64,000 nucleotides of DNA, from positions 332,926 to 396,925 of the forward strand of contig LUCM01005710.1 in the NCBI GenBank assembly GCA_008360955.1. Direction: 5' to 3'. Source of the DNA: Fasciolopsis buskii. Its lineage: Eukaryota; Platyhelminthes; Trematoda; Plagiorchiida; Fasciolidae. Of this stretch, positions 1 through 11,465 are shown one piece after another. Under the pieces are notes generated by a model. The model saw nothing but the letters and a program-made list of their open reading frames with translations. It searched no databases and was not told where the DNA came from. The translations under genes were made by a program, and so were the position numbers. Position 1 is the first letter of the stretch, and the number at the start of each line of letters is the position of its first letter.

Positions 1-2868
1 AAATGCCAGCTGTCCAACTTTCGCACATTCTAAATATAAATTTGATATATTTGGATGCATTGTTTCTAACGGTCTTCAAAAGTGTGGCTAACAGCAGAAG
101 ATTATTTGCAGGTTTTTTTTCTCTAAATATCCGGACCAAACGACGTAAGGAGTGTATCGAAAAATCGATGCGCCATGTATTGGTTTTTTTTTTTTTTTTA
201 TTGTGAATGATATAATATTAATAACACAGCGTTGTTGGTAGATGTAATGCGCCAACGTTTCGACTACTTTCCAGAGGTTGAATACTGAACTAGGTTAAGC
301 TCGATTGCTTGGCATCAGACATGTGGTTTTTTGAACACTGCTATATATGTGGTAGTGTCTTCAGGAAAGAAAAATGGTGTTAACGATGACCGTTTTGTCA
401 GCTAATTTGCGGGCTTATCCGTAAGGACTAGTAATTGAAAACAAAGGCGAACTTACTATTCTAGACAATTTAGTGAGATCTCAAATCTTTTGGAAGACTT
501 ACATCACATCCCATTTAATCGCTAAAATGATATAATTAGTCGATTTTCCGAATTTTGTCACAACATCAATGCTGCATTTTCATGCACTTATGTGTTCACT
601 GATTCTAGAGTGAGCTGTATATTGTAGAAGAATCAAATGGAATAGAAGGTGTGAGCACTGGTTAGTTAAAAAATACGCTGGTGTCCTAGTTTCCATCGAT
701 CAGGTCTGGGTTATTTCAGACCCGTCTGGTTTTGACCACCGGTACTCACTTTATGACTCTTCTCTAAAGCCCACTTTCTCAGCCGGCTGCTATTTTATTT
801 ACAGGTTAGTTCAAGTGAGGGAGAACGGTCACAAGCTAGTCATAAAGTTCACTGGTTATTTAGGACACCATTTCGTTTTCAAATGTGTGGCTGTGATTAT
901 TACCGCCTGACTGAATACGGCTTCGCCGACCTTATTCGTCTGTTTGTCCTTTTGCTGATTCCTCATTTGGCCTAAAATTCATTAGTTTGTCTGCAGACAT
1001 TGAGCCCTTTTATCTGCCTTTGATACTGAAATTGGTAACACCCACAATTTTGTTTTATTTCAGTTTCCTCACTCCTTTCATTTCCAGTTTGCTTTATTTG
1101 TTGCTGTGAAGGAAATTGTTTGAAAGACTATTATTTGACGATTCTTTTGAGTTTCCACAACTTTGCTTGCTAGATAAAGTAACTTGTTGTGGAGTATTCA
1201 CCAATATTTAAACTACAAGGTTCACTGCAGTCTTCAGAAGGCGGGCTGTGCTTTTGTCCCATCGGTTCCTGGTTTTACTTAGAATAAATAAACTCAAAAG
1301 GCATACGACTACATGGGCACGAGGGCTATCCTCCTCCTTTTTTCCTGACAACAAGCGTTCCACGGTCGATCTAGGAAATACAGCAGATCTTTGGGGGCTA
1401 ATGCAGATTGGTGATCAAACCGATCCATAAGAAAACTGTGTATCGAAGGGGAACTAGTTTAGTAAGTACCTTCGATGACTAATTCGTGCTCATGAAAGTC
1501 GTGAGCGCAAGAATGAAAACGGTTTCCGATCCGGTCGGAGTTACATTGGTCAAGCCTCTAAGGGATGAGTTTTGGAACGCGCGCAGGCCATCGAACTTTT
1601 CTTTATTTCAAAGTGGCATTCGACTGAGTCAACCACTCAGACTTTTACCGATGTATCTTAAAACCTTATATCTCAGATTAATCCACTTTTTGACAGCAGA
1701 TATCGTCTGCGGAGATCCTTCATCCAATTTCACGCTGCCCGAATGGGTATTCATTGATGTTTCTCTCTCCGTTGCCTGTCAACTTTACGAAATTGTTTCT
1801 AGGGAGCTCTCTCCATCTTCGAAGAATGAAACGATCTTGTAGGCGTAAATGAGGTGAAAGTTTACCACATTTTTGTATGGTATGTTTGTCAAGGCAGATA
1901 AATTTGATCATTTGAGCGATTACCTCCCACTAGGCGGCCGCATATCAGACTATGTAACACGACGCTTGCAGGGAGTTTGATTGGATCCTAGCAACTTTAT
2001 TCATCGGTGACGTTAACGCGTCATTCAATTATTAACCAAATGCATAGTTTACAATGCATCAGCAAGATTGACCCTGTAATACTGTCTAGAAACACGGCCG
2101 GTTCAAACTGATTTGTACTAATATACAGTTTTTGCGCACCCGTATCTTCATCGTATTGTTCGAGAAAACTTGCTTCTTTCTGAAAGACCTATTCTTTAGA
2201 TCTTATCATAGGTGCATTGAATCAATTGGTTGATATCGAAGGAAATAGAATGAATGTATTTAAGGTGTGCAGTTAATTTCAGACTAGGAGAAATAGCGTT
2301 TGCCTGCAATGAGGTATTTGCTTTTCATGTGGAAATATAATGAAACCCATAAGCGTTTTTTGCAAAAGTGATATGCATCCGCAGGCCATCTATTCATCAG
2401 AGTAATGACTCCGCAGTTTTTTGCGTCCCGGATATACGCGCGCACAAAGAAACCATGTTCCAGAAAAGGCATATTCAAATTCCTTCCTTCGACCAAAATA
2501 ATCCCGAATATATGCCTGTAAAAATAGCACGGCATCTGTTAAAGACGCGTTTACTTCTCTTCCTAATGATGATTTATGGAGACCAGTCATCATGTTTCCG
2601 ACACATAGGGTGGCATTTCCAGTATTCTAACCAAATGTTTTCATCATATCACTCTTAGATCATGTTGTTTTGGACAAACGTGTCAGGCGGTCCTAAGAAG
2701 TCCAACTTCTTAAACTAGTGCGCCCGCTGACGACCTCTTTCAGTCTGCTTGCAAACAGGCAGATGAGCTTTGGATGTTATAGTTCCTTTGATCCATCATA
2801 TCGCTAAACCCGTGGATGCATCCGACAAATCTGCCCAGTGAGACTTTAAATTTTTCATTTTCTTCTGA
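1..2868. other. Non-coding stretch, no gene seen
   Basis: AT-rich sequence in which I recognise no gene. A run of 16 T lies at 184-199. The longest open frame is 118 codons (1486-1842, plus strand). It opens with GTG, has no recognisable motif and is of a length expected by chance in this composition. The motif gccaacgtttcgac at 251-264 recurs with one change at 14559-14572, so this part may contain repeat debris. Confidence 0.5.
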
Positions 2869-3183
2869 CTTTGTTTCACAGCTATTACTCTTTTCAAACT
2901 AGAGGCATTTGGCTGTCCCAAGCAACTGCTGGCATGGCTATCAGACTATTTCATCAACAGAACCTATTGCACGCAAGAAATATCTAGCTCCTTGATGAAT
3001 GACTTCGGAGATCTCCGAGTAGTCATTTTTCTAATTATTAGCCTACAGTCTACACCATCGACCTGTCAAGCAATTAGATGTGGTGATGACACTCCTCAGT
3101 GTTATTCGATATCTGGTACAGCGAACTTCAAACCGGTAAACCGTCTTCCTCTCACTCATTTATTTTTGTTTGTTCTCATTTAA
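2869..3183 (+). pseudogene. LINE reverse transcriptase fragment (probable)
   Basis: One frame is open from the codon after a TGA at 2866 to a stop at 3181-3183, about 104 codons. Its first half reads KLEAFGCPKQLLAWLSDYF followed by INRTYCTQ. That resembles the stretch between motifs A and B of LINE reverse transcriptases, where a hydrophobic helix with a W-L-x-x-Y-L-x-N-R-T pattern is usual. The G-x-x-Q-G-S and FADD motifs that should follow are not visible, so this is a small truncated relic. The call rests on pattern resemblance only. A chance ORF is the alternative. Confidence 0.4.
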
Positions 3184-6100
3184 GTCTAAATTTTTGTTAA
3201 AATCCATCGGGTGTCTGCGCACTTTCCCTCCGATCTGCTTACCCTTGTGAATTTTCTTTCATCAACATGGAATCATCTACCCGGGCAGGTTCCATCAAAC
3301 GCCTCAAGATTGCTATCCGCAAAGCTGGAGATGGTCAGCTCATACTTCAAAGTACGCACGAGTGAATGACCACTGCAATTCAAGGTTAGACAAAGCATTT
3401 TCTCGCTTTTTGATTGTCAGTGTTTTTTGTGCAATCTCCTAATGTTAGTCCGTCGTTTTTGCTAGTTTGCTAAAGAATGATTTTAGAATCCCTCAACAGG
3501 ATTTGTCTGTTATCAGCAATGTATATTCCGTACCACTTTTTTGCTGACAACTAAAGTTTCGGATAAGCATTTGTCCGCGTGCAAAAATTTGCACAGAAGA
3601 CTTTCATGTTCTTGTCATTCTTTACAGTGACTTTCTAAATGCCGCTCTCACATCGTGACATGTGTTCTACCTTCCGCTCCGTGCCCTTCAACATAAATGT
3701 CTAGAGCATCTCATCAATCTGGAGCAGTTCGTGATTGCACCTCTCCAAAACGTCTCGTGCCCATACATTTGTACTCATTTTTACTCTCGATTTGATCCGG
3801 TGAAGAGTGCATCCATTTTTAACTGGATTGCAGACAACGAAGCAAGCACAAGTACTTGCAAATGAAATCGCGAATGAAATTTATTGGGGATTACCACTTT
3901 AACAGTAAGAGAATCGTGGGTAGAAGGCCAAAGGATTCAATTCTAAAGAACACTGTATGTAAACATTTTAAAGTTGTTTCTTCATTCTTGCAGTTGCCAT
4001 GTCTCGTTTTAAGCCACTTGCCGAACTAGGTGTGATCAGCCCATGATATCGCATACGGTGACTACCCTGAACTGTACAAGAGATCGTGTAGGTTCATTCA
4101 GGTTGTCATTTTGTAGGGCCGAGTTGTCTCACCAGTCATCATTTGGGTGAATACCACTGTCGGCGGCTTTCGCGTTGAGAACCCACTATTTTCGTCATAA
4201 CTCCATCTTACTGGTTTCCTTGGTAGAAGTTTATCACCAATCTTTTCTCCACATTTTCTGAGTACCTGGTGCATATGAATCAGCCCAAATCGAGTCATGA
4301 ATGGGCAACGTTGCCTAATGCAAAAACCGAAGCTGTAGTTAATCTCAGAAGGTACAAAATAATTCATGTCTGATCTACCGGAATTAGCACACTTGCAAGC
4401 ACCAAACTTAGAGGTCATCGTAGGAAAATAAAATAAAGATGTGTGCAGGTAAAGATACATATTGGAAATGTCAAACATAGAAAAAACGTGACAGCTGAAT
4501 TTCTGTCCAACAGCGTCATCTAAAGTTCAGGGAACCAAATGAAGATGGTTAACAATAGGTATAAACATGCTCAAATTGGATCATTTTTAATCTGGTTCAT
4601 TGGGCGTCCTTAACGTTTGGTGACGAAGTCACTCCTGCCACAACTTTTATGCAAATTATGAACAACAGACTAATAAATTTCTACCAAACCATTTTTCCTA
4701 GCGCGCCATCAGTACCGTTCAACAGAGTTTTCGCATGCAAGTGCAAACTGTGCCGTCAGAAGGAGCATTAGGAGAGGGAAATACCAACTAATAAATTTAT
4801 TCTACTCCACTTATTGTAATTATCATCAAAATGTACAACCTTAGACAAAAACTTTAGGGCAAATTAAACAGATCAGGCATTTGTGTGCAAACGTCAAAAC
4901 CGATTCAATCTCTTCAAAATTCTGCGAGGATTGTATACATTCTTCTAACCTACACGAACTGTGTAAAGTGGCTAACACGCCGTCGGTCTCACGTTATTCG
5001 AATTTGAATTTTCGCGGTTACGGATCCTCTCACTAGCAGCCCAATTGCCCTTCGACAGTTCGCTGGCAGCAACCCGCGTCTTGAATATGATATGTTTTGG
5101 ATTTCACTGTTAACAGAAATAAAATATCAAAAAGTAAAAATAAAAATCCGAATTCTAGGCTTTCTTAGGTGCCTGAGAAGAAACCAAGCAATAATGTAAG
5201 AGGGGATTATAACTCCATCAAGTTTTTCTCTCCAAATGGCCTGAATACCTTGAAAACAGTTTTTTTGAATTCCAGTCACACATATACGTAGCCGCATTAC
5301 TTACTCTTCAAATACAGAACTGTAATTCCGAGAGGAATTGCGTGTGACCTCTCCTGTAAGATTGCACTGAATGGAAGCTCAACTAACTGACATTCAGTAA
5401 TTCGGGAATTAACTTGGTCAGACTATTTGTCAAAGAGCGAATGTTGAGTATTAGGTTTTCAGGAAATGGTGGCTAGTTTGAGTTAAAAACGGATTTGACG
5501 TGTTTCTGGATTTACTTGCAGAATTTCAGATTAGTGGGTGTTTACAATAGCAGTTTTTACCAAAGTTACAAGTAGGAAACCAGATGAATGGGGAAAATGC
5601 AGAGTAAGGTGCACCCGAAATTTACTGAATCACCGATCCTGGTGTACTGTAATGCTAGTGCGAGGGAAATCCGTTTCTTTTCACGCATTGTCTAGAAGTA
5701 TTTTGAAACTTCGAAAATTTTACAGTTGAGTGACAGCCGTAATTTATCGCTTGCAATCAAGCATTTGTCTTCCAAATGAATAAATCAAAGTGAATTAACC
5801 TTGACGAATTGCAAAGTTTCTGCCGTCAAAGAAAGCGTTTTGAGGAATGGGAAACCCATTTGTTATTTGTCCACCTTTAGTCCGGAGAGAAAACGCAACA
5901 GGCGACTGGAACCCTTTTCAGCCCGAAAAGAGCTCTTAGGAGCGGGAATAGGGTTATCCCTTAGTTTTTCCCGACGAAATGAGGAAAGGTTTTCTAGAAT
6001 AAAAGGCCGTAAATTGTATCCATTTATAAATAAATTACTACAAAATTCAGAAAAAAAACCGAGTGAAAACTGAAAATGTGGTCTAACTATTGACAATATT

Positions 6101-6310
6101 TTTAATTTGTGTTCCCCGTCAAAAAATTGGTTTGGAAACAAAACGACCTGTTTCGAATTCATCCAAATAATTACATACCAGTCTGTTTTGACAGTTTACA
6201 CTTATCATCTGTAAGTAGATTATTGCAGTTTAGTCTTCTAAAGTCTTAGAGTTATTCGCTGGCAGTAAAACTATTCCCTTAGACTCTCCCTCTCGCGACA
6301 AACTCACCAC
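3184..6310. other. Non-coding stretch, unassigned ORFs only
   Basis: No recognisable gene. A 33-codon ORF (3267-3365, plus) starts MESSTRAGSIKRLKIAIRKA in a good start context (A at -3, G at +4), but it has no partner exon that I can identify. A 126-codon minus-strand ORF (4098-4478) matches no family I know and is of chance length. Several A/T-rich runs occur between 4.8 and 5.2 kb. Confidence 0.4.
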
Positions 6311-6319
6311 GAGCCGTAG

Positions 6320-6480
6320 ATTATCAGACGCTTACCAGTAAGACATTTTGACTTGAAGGTCACGAGTTCGAATCACCCCGTTACCGGTTAACTTCTCCAC
6401 TGTGCACCGATTTGGGACAGTGATCCATGTTCTGGAACAGATTTACACTGCTGGTCTACTGGTGAAAAACAAACCATAAC
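6320..6480 (+). repeat. Degraded tRNA-derived SINE (possible)
   Basis: The stretch around 6355-6380 reads ggtcacgagttcgaatcacc. This carries a near-canonical RNA polymerase III box B core (gagttcgaatc) of the kind found at the 3' end of a tRNA T-arm. About 45-50 bases upstream is a weak box-A-like segment. The sequence after box B does not close into an acceptor stem, so this is not a functional tRNA gene. A tRNA-headed SINE relic is the best reading. The boundaries are approximate. Confidence 0.4.
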
Positions 6481-8095
6481 ATACAAAATGTAGAAATAAA
6501 TTACCCAATGGTTTATTTAGCTTTATACATACAGCTATCTTCATTTGTGACAAACAGAAGTAAGTGGGTCACATAATGAGGGAACCATTTTGCAGCATCT
6601 TACTCAATTAAATACAACGTGAACGACAAACAATTTTCTCAGAGTGGAAGCTGTTTGTTCAGTTAGTTTCGTATGGGGTTTGGTATTAAGCTGAAAATGA
6701 AATTGGTTTATGTACTTGATTGTCTAGTTACACATTTCTGAATCCGGGTACGCCACCAGATTTTGTGTCTTAAGTGAAGTAAAACCATCTTTTTGTGCAG
6801 TATGTTCAGAAACGTTTTGGTACACTGGGGATAAGTGATTATAATGCTACTGAAAACGTTTACAGTAACATACTAGGGGAAAATGAGCAACATATCGCGG
6901 AGTTCGGTTATGAACAATTCAGTGACTAAGGCGACAAAAGCGTTCACATTGTTCCTACACTCAATACTTAAAACATTCCCTCATAAATTGCTCCGAATAT
7001 GTGTCGACGAATAATGTGTTTGTGCATGCAATGATTAGACGAGCCGTAGTAGAAAGCTGAATGGTCAACAAGTTACTGTAAGAAACCTAATGGCGTACAT
7101 TTCACCACCTCGTACTTAGATGGCAGAGGGTTATAACGGACCCGATTCTTTTTGCTGTACTATTTATCAGTAATTGATAGACCAGTAACATCGTCCAAAT
7201 CTATTGCTCCGAATCACTTCAAACTCTTGACAGCATAATCTCTCTATTCGAGCGATTATCCTTGCTGTTAAATGGGTTTAATTTCAGAAAACTAGGCGGT
7301 TATAGAATTGAATGTGCCTCATTCTCTTGCCGATTAACTTGCAAAGTTCTAACTCAACAAAGAATTCCATTTTCAAATTGAGATCGAAAGGTTGTCTGTT
7401 GCTGAAAACTGCCCATATTATTCCAATAGCCTTGGATACGTTTTATTAGTTGAGGTAAGATCACAACCTAAACTCCATAGGCAAGGTCTTGCATCGGACC
7501 CATCTAATGACTTTATGTAAATTGTTGGTTGGTCAAAAGGCTAAATACCAAGGTACCAGTAACGTTGTCTGATAAGAAGCATAGTAACGTCTAAAAGTGA
7601 AATTATTACTCCTTGCTGCATGGCAAAACGTGAGTAAGACTCATTTGAACGTCAACGGAAGCAATGAAGAGGAAAATTCGGAGGTTTTGTTTACATTTGA
7701 ATGTACGCTTTCTAAATTGAAGTCTTCCTCTTGGCATAAGCACTCATTTGGGTGTGAGGTCTTCTTAACTTTAACTTTTATCTCTCACTTCCCTTACTAA
7801 CAAATCAAGAACTGTTACCTGTTTTCAAAAAAAGTCGCTCACAACAGAAGTTTGCTCAGGAGGTAAATTGAACCGTGGTAGTACTGTTCAAACCCGAGAT
7901 GTTCAGATGGATGCTTGATAGCCAAAGCTTGCACGCAAATTTTGATGCGGATCGGAAGACATTGTTAGGTCTTGTGCTGTTCGATTCATGAGAATCCTAT
8001 ACCTCAATGATTTAGCTGTCCTGAGTGCTATGTAGATCAAAGGTATGCTAGCGATTAGCTACAGTAATTAAGCGGTTTGATTTTCGTATTGACAT
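6481..8095. other. Non-coding stretch, nothing recognised
   Basis: AT-rich sequence with only short open frames. The longest is 67 codons at 7597-7800. I see no motif, repeat unit or RNA gene that can be supported. Confidence 0.5.
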
Positions 8096-8475
8096 AGATG
8101 ACGCTGAAGTTATCGCTGAGACTGGCGTAATGCCACTTATCCTCAGGTGTTACTAACTGCTGGAACGACGTCACCTTCGTGGTCGATTCACCTAACAACC
8201 GAATACATTCCCGCTTTTTTTGAAAAAGCGAGGGAAGGTGATTTAGACAAAAAAAACGTCACGACCCTGGCTAACAAACTTGAGATCATCATCAAAGCAA
8301 CCAATCAGTCTCAAAAGCATCTGCAGTAAAATCAGTTACAAAACAAATGCAACAATTACTGGACGTGAATGAATTCTGTTCTTACTTTACCCAAGCTTAA
8401 GCCAAACTGAGCTACGCACTGGATACCGGTGCTCACGTGGCAATGTATCGTGACTGGAAAGTCATCGATCTATGA
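8096..8475 (+). other. Coding-like debris of unknown origin
   Basis: Two short open pieces follow one another on the plus strand in different frames. The first, 8147-8329, is hydrophilic and Lys-rich near its end. The second, 8401-8475, encodes the tetrapeptide DTGA (8422-8433) in the context LSYALDTGAHVAM. DTGA is the active-site signature of retroviral-type aspartic proteases. Nothing around it confirms a retroelement: there is no visible zinc knuckle, reverse transcriptase or LTR. A four-residue match can occur by chance. Read it as a possible remnant only. Confidence 0.15.
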
Positions 8476-8565
8476 GTAGGAGCTGCTGCAGGACGGTCTT
8501 GTCAAGTTGTGAGCACGTTCTGAAATGACAAGCACGGGTTATTAATCACATCAAGGCATGGATTA

Positions 8566-8672
8566 GTGTATATGCGATAAAAATGAGGAAATTCAAACTG
8601 AGTGACATATGGAGTGATTGGATCAGTTCAATCAATATGATCGGTGCTGGGTTCACAATGCAGCCAACTTGT
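8566..8672 (+). repeat. Unnamed interspersed repeat, copy A
   Basis: This stretch matches the reverse complement of 9270-9378 at roughly three quarters of positions, with few indels. The shared core includes aattcaaactragtgacat followed by atggattgattggatc-like sequence. Both copies stay open in the same frame on the repeat's sense strand and encode KFKLSDIW, then W-I, then AGFT and P at matching spacing. The family is unknown to me. It could be a MITE, a SINE body or a coding-element fragment. Confidence 0.55.
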
Positions 8673-9269
8673 CATGTTAAATTAAAATCTGAAAGTAAAA
8701 CCAGTGGATTCAATCTTACAATCCAAGTTAAGGAGTTTCATTTTTTACAACGGTCTACATTTGGGACTGAATCGTTGAACATCAACACGTTGAAAAAGAA
8801 ATGTACTGCATCCAAAATAAGCGGCCAGTTTTACTCATCCGAATTCTATTTCTCTAGGACCAAAGATCAAGGTAACAAAAGGTCGACCGGATAAACAGTT
8901 GTCCATTGTCGAGTCTGTAGTAATTGACGATGTCGGTTATTGAGAGAATAATAGAGGATCGTCACTTAGTATACGTATGCACCCACAATGTCTTCTCAAC
9001 GGTTAATAAAATGTTTACCACCTAGAGGCCAAGCCCATCGTTTGTAACCCCATGGGAATAGACTGGTAGTTTATTTGTTGTAAACCGTCAATGGACTCTT
9101 GCAATAAATCAGTACCAACCATTCATGACATTCCTTATATGTACAGAAGTAAAGGCTTTTTCGTCGAAAGCTTAAAGCGCCGGTACGATCAACGAATATT
9201 TATGTGTCTGTTACTGCCACTTTCCTGTCTGATTCAACAAATAAATGCGTTGTCTTGTCCATTGAGCAC

Positions 9270-9378
9270 GCCCAGAATGGCCTCGTTGTAAAACCAGCAC
9301 GGATCACGCTGACTGATTTGATCCAATTAATCCATATGTCACTTAGTTTGAATTTTTTAATTATTATCGCATATTCAC
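9270..9378 (-). repeat. Unnamed interspersed repeat, copy B (inverted)
   Basis: This is the inverted partner of the copy at 8566-8672, about 600 bp away. It lies inside a 76-codon minus-strand ORF (9200-9430) that encodes KKFKLSDIWINWIKS and AGFTTRP, the counterpart of the peptide in copy A. The two copies are diverged, so they are probably two old insertions of one dispersed family and not a recent inverted duplication. Confidence 0.55.
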
Positions 9379-11259
9379 AGTACGCAGCCCAGTTTGGCTT
9401 AGGTACAGATAAGGCAAGGAAACTATTCACTCACTAACAATTGGTAATCTCATTTGATCAGTGCTAATAACGTCCAATAAAATTCTAGTCTTTCTCCTTG
9501 TGAAATTTGATTGCATTTCCTGTATTTCTCTTTCCCGAATGTCTGTCTTTTTTGGCTCTACAAAAGTCCATCGAGATTGCAGCACTCATTAACGTGAGCT
9601 TGTAACAAAATGGCCTTGGGTGCTTTGCACAAATCCACGAAGTTTATTTATTTATACATAGCTGTCACGGCTGTTTGGACGCACATACTGAAAAGGAAGG
9701 CTTGCGACCAATTTCTACCCCGAATAATGGCCGGTCTATGAAGCAATTCGGAGTATTTTGCTCGTGTCAATAGCATTTTCTTTCAACATTCAATTACAAT
9801 TTTTCCCATTGACATTCGTACTCAGCTATCCTGTCGCTAGTAACAGGGTTGGTCTGCGAATGAATGAGCAAAATTATCGACTGGTTTCGGGCATGTTTTT
9901 CAGCCTCCATTCATGGTTTTTGCCCTTGAGCATTATGACATTCATCGGGTAAGCAAGTGACACTTTAAGATTTCGAAAAGGAGTTTATAAACTACCGATG
10001 TGGAGGATCACTGTTCCACTCGCAGGGCCCAACAACCACTGGACAGATTTAGCCGCAATCAGGGCAAGAAGTGAAGGTTGCCTTGATTTGTCCTTGCTTC
10101 TTATTGGTGCTTTGATACAAGCCAACTTGGGCGGCTTTTATCAACAAAGAACATTGTGTTCGTTGTTCACTATGTAGAAACTGGTGAACACCGAAACTTT
10201 AATTAAAGTGCTTGGCTAAAATAAGCCTTGAAGACCCGTTCACACCAGGTCTCATAAAGACAGATGGTGTATCGTTCAGCGTCTTCTTAATAGAGGAAAT
10301 CTGATTCATCTTACCAGGACATGTCGGCACAAATTCATTTCCATTTGTACTTCACCGTTGTTGGTCAGGTTCCTGAAAGTTTGCTGATCTTGCTCTATTT
10401 TCATAGGAAAATAATTGTGATCTGGTTTCGCAATGAGCACACGACACTTCGTCGAGCTACGTGGTTCAAGATTCTGGAAAGAGCACAAAGTCAAATGATC
10501 TATAGCAAAACACCGTGAGCTTTAGTCACTGTTAAATTATTGCGTGGAACGTAGTAATTGACTCACTATACAGCTGCTGCGATTAGGATTTTAGACCGAA
10601 AGGCACCGGACGCACACCAATTCAATTTTAACCACAATTATTAGAAATTTGATCGGTAGTCGAGTCAAGATATTGATCAGAAAAATTCTCAAGATGCGCC
10701 TTTGCTTGAACTGCAGATTGTCCCGTTTCGTTTCTCGTTCGCTTCAAATGGAGACATTGATGCAGTTATTTGCAAATTGAATCCGCAAAAAATCACTCGG
10801 GAAAATGCAAACTATTTCACGTTCAGTCAGTGGAGACAATGTTGATGGTTAGCTATATATACATCGTTTTCTGCCAACTCCTGGGAAGGAACTGAAATGT
10901 TGTAACATTCTGTTTTGCCATGACGATCCTACAGGTCGAAAAGTCATCAAGAAGATTATAATATGATTTGTGCTTGGAAACTTTTCATAAGATTAGTTAA
11001 AATAAACAAATATTGTGCTAATTTAAGGCTGGAATAGATGCGGTTGACACCACTGGTTGAGCATCTGCGCGATCTCTGTTCTACTGTCGCACCATGAGGA
11101 TTTCACTGAGTGTAGACGGTAAACGAAATGTCACAATTCGGATCGATGATCCCGAAATCAACCTTTGGAAGCTCCATTCATGAATCTCACATTCATTATT
11201 TACAAAATTTGACGGCATCATTAAAGTAGTGAATTTATTGCTTTTGTAACAAATCATAC
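9379..11259. other. Non-coding stretch, nothing recognised
   Basis: No gene or repeat is recognised. Short open frames occur on both strands at 10306-10518. They overlap each other and have no motif. Confidence 0.5.
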
Positions 11260-11265
11260 TTTTAC

Positions 11266-11428
11266 GAAATAATTCACCATGTGATATCATCGCTCAACTC
11301 ACCATTAAGAAACCATGGAAGCACTGTACAGCTGTTTCATCTTGGTTAGGAATCATCAGCAGCTGTACAGTGCTTCCATGGTTTCTTTACGGTGAGTTGA
11401 GCGATGAAATCACATGGTGAATTATTTC
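11266..11428. repeat. Inverted pair of SINE-body copies
   Basis: The two 69-bp arms (11266-11334 and 11360-11428) are reverse complements at 66 of 69 positions. A 25-bp spacer separates them. In the plus orientation each arm begins cagctgtacagtgcttccat and continues into gagttgagcgatg and acatggtgaattatttc. The same unit occurs singly at 32588-32690 and 40389-40470. Comparison with 32588-32690 shows that the spacer belongs to the left copy, because the sequence before its cagctgtac matches there too. As single-stranded RNA or DNA this would fold into a strong hairpin. Confidence 0.85.
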
Positions 11429-11465
11429 ATGAAAACATTCAATCTCTTACTACTAAAATCATACT
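11429..11465 (+). repeat. 3' continuation of the right SINE-body copy
   Basis: After the inverted arm the right-hand copy continues with acattcaatctcttactact and then aaaat. This same tail follows the copy at 40389-40470 with one change. It is absent from the left-hand copy, which is therefore shorter at this end. Confidence 0.6.

Noticed and set aside
4098..4478. 126-codon minus-strand ORF
   Set aside because: No recognisable domain, no convincing splice partners, and chance length.
6355..6380. tRNA gene suggested by a box B match
   Set aside because: No acceptor stem or clean cloverleaf can be formed, so a SINE relic is more likely.
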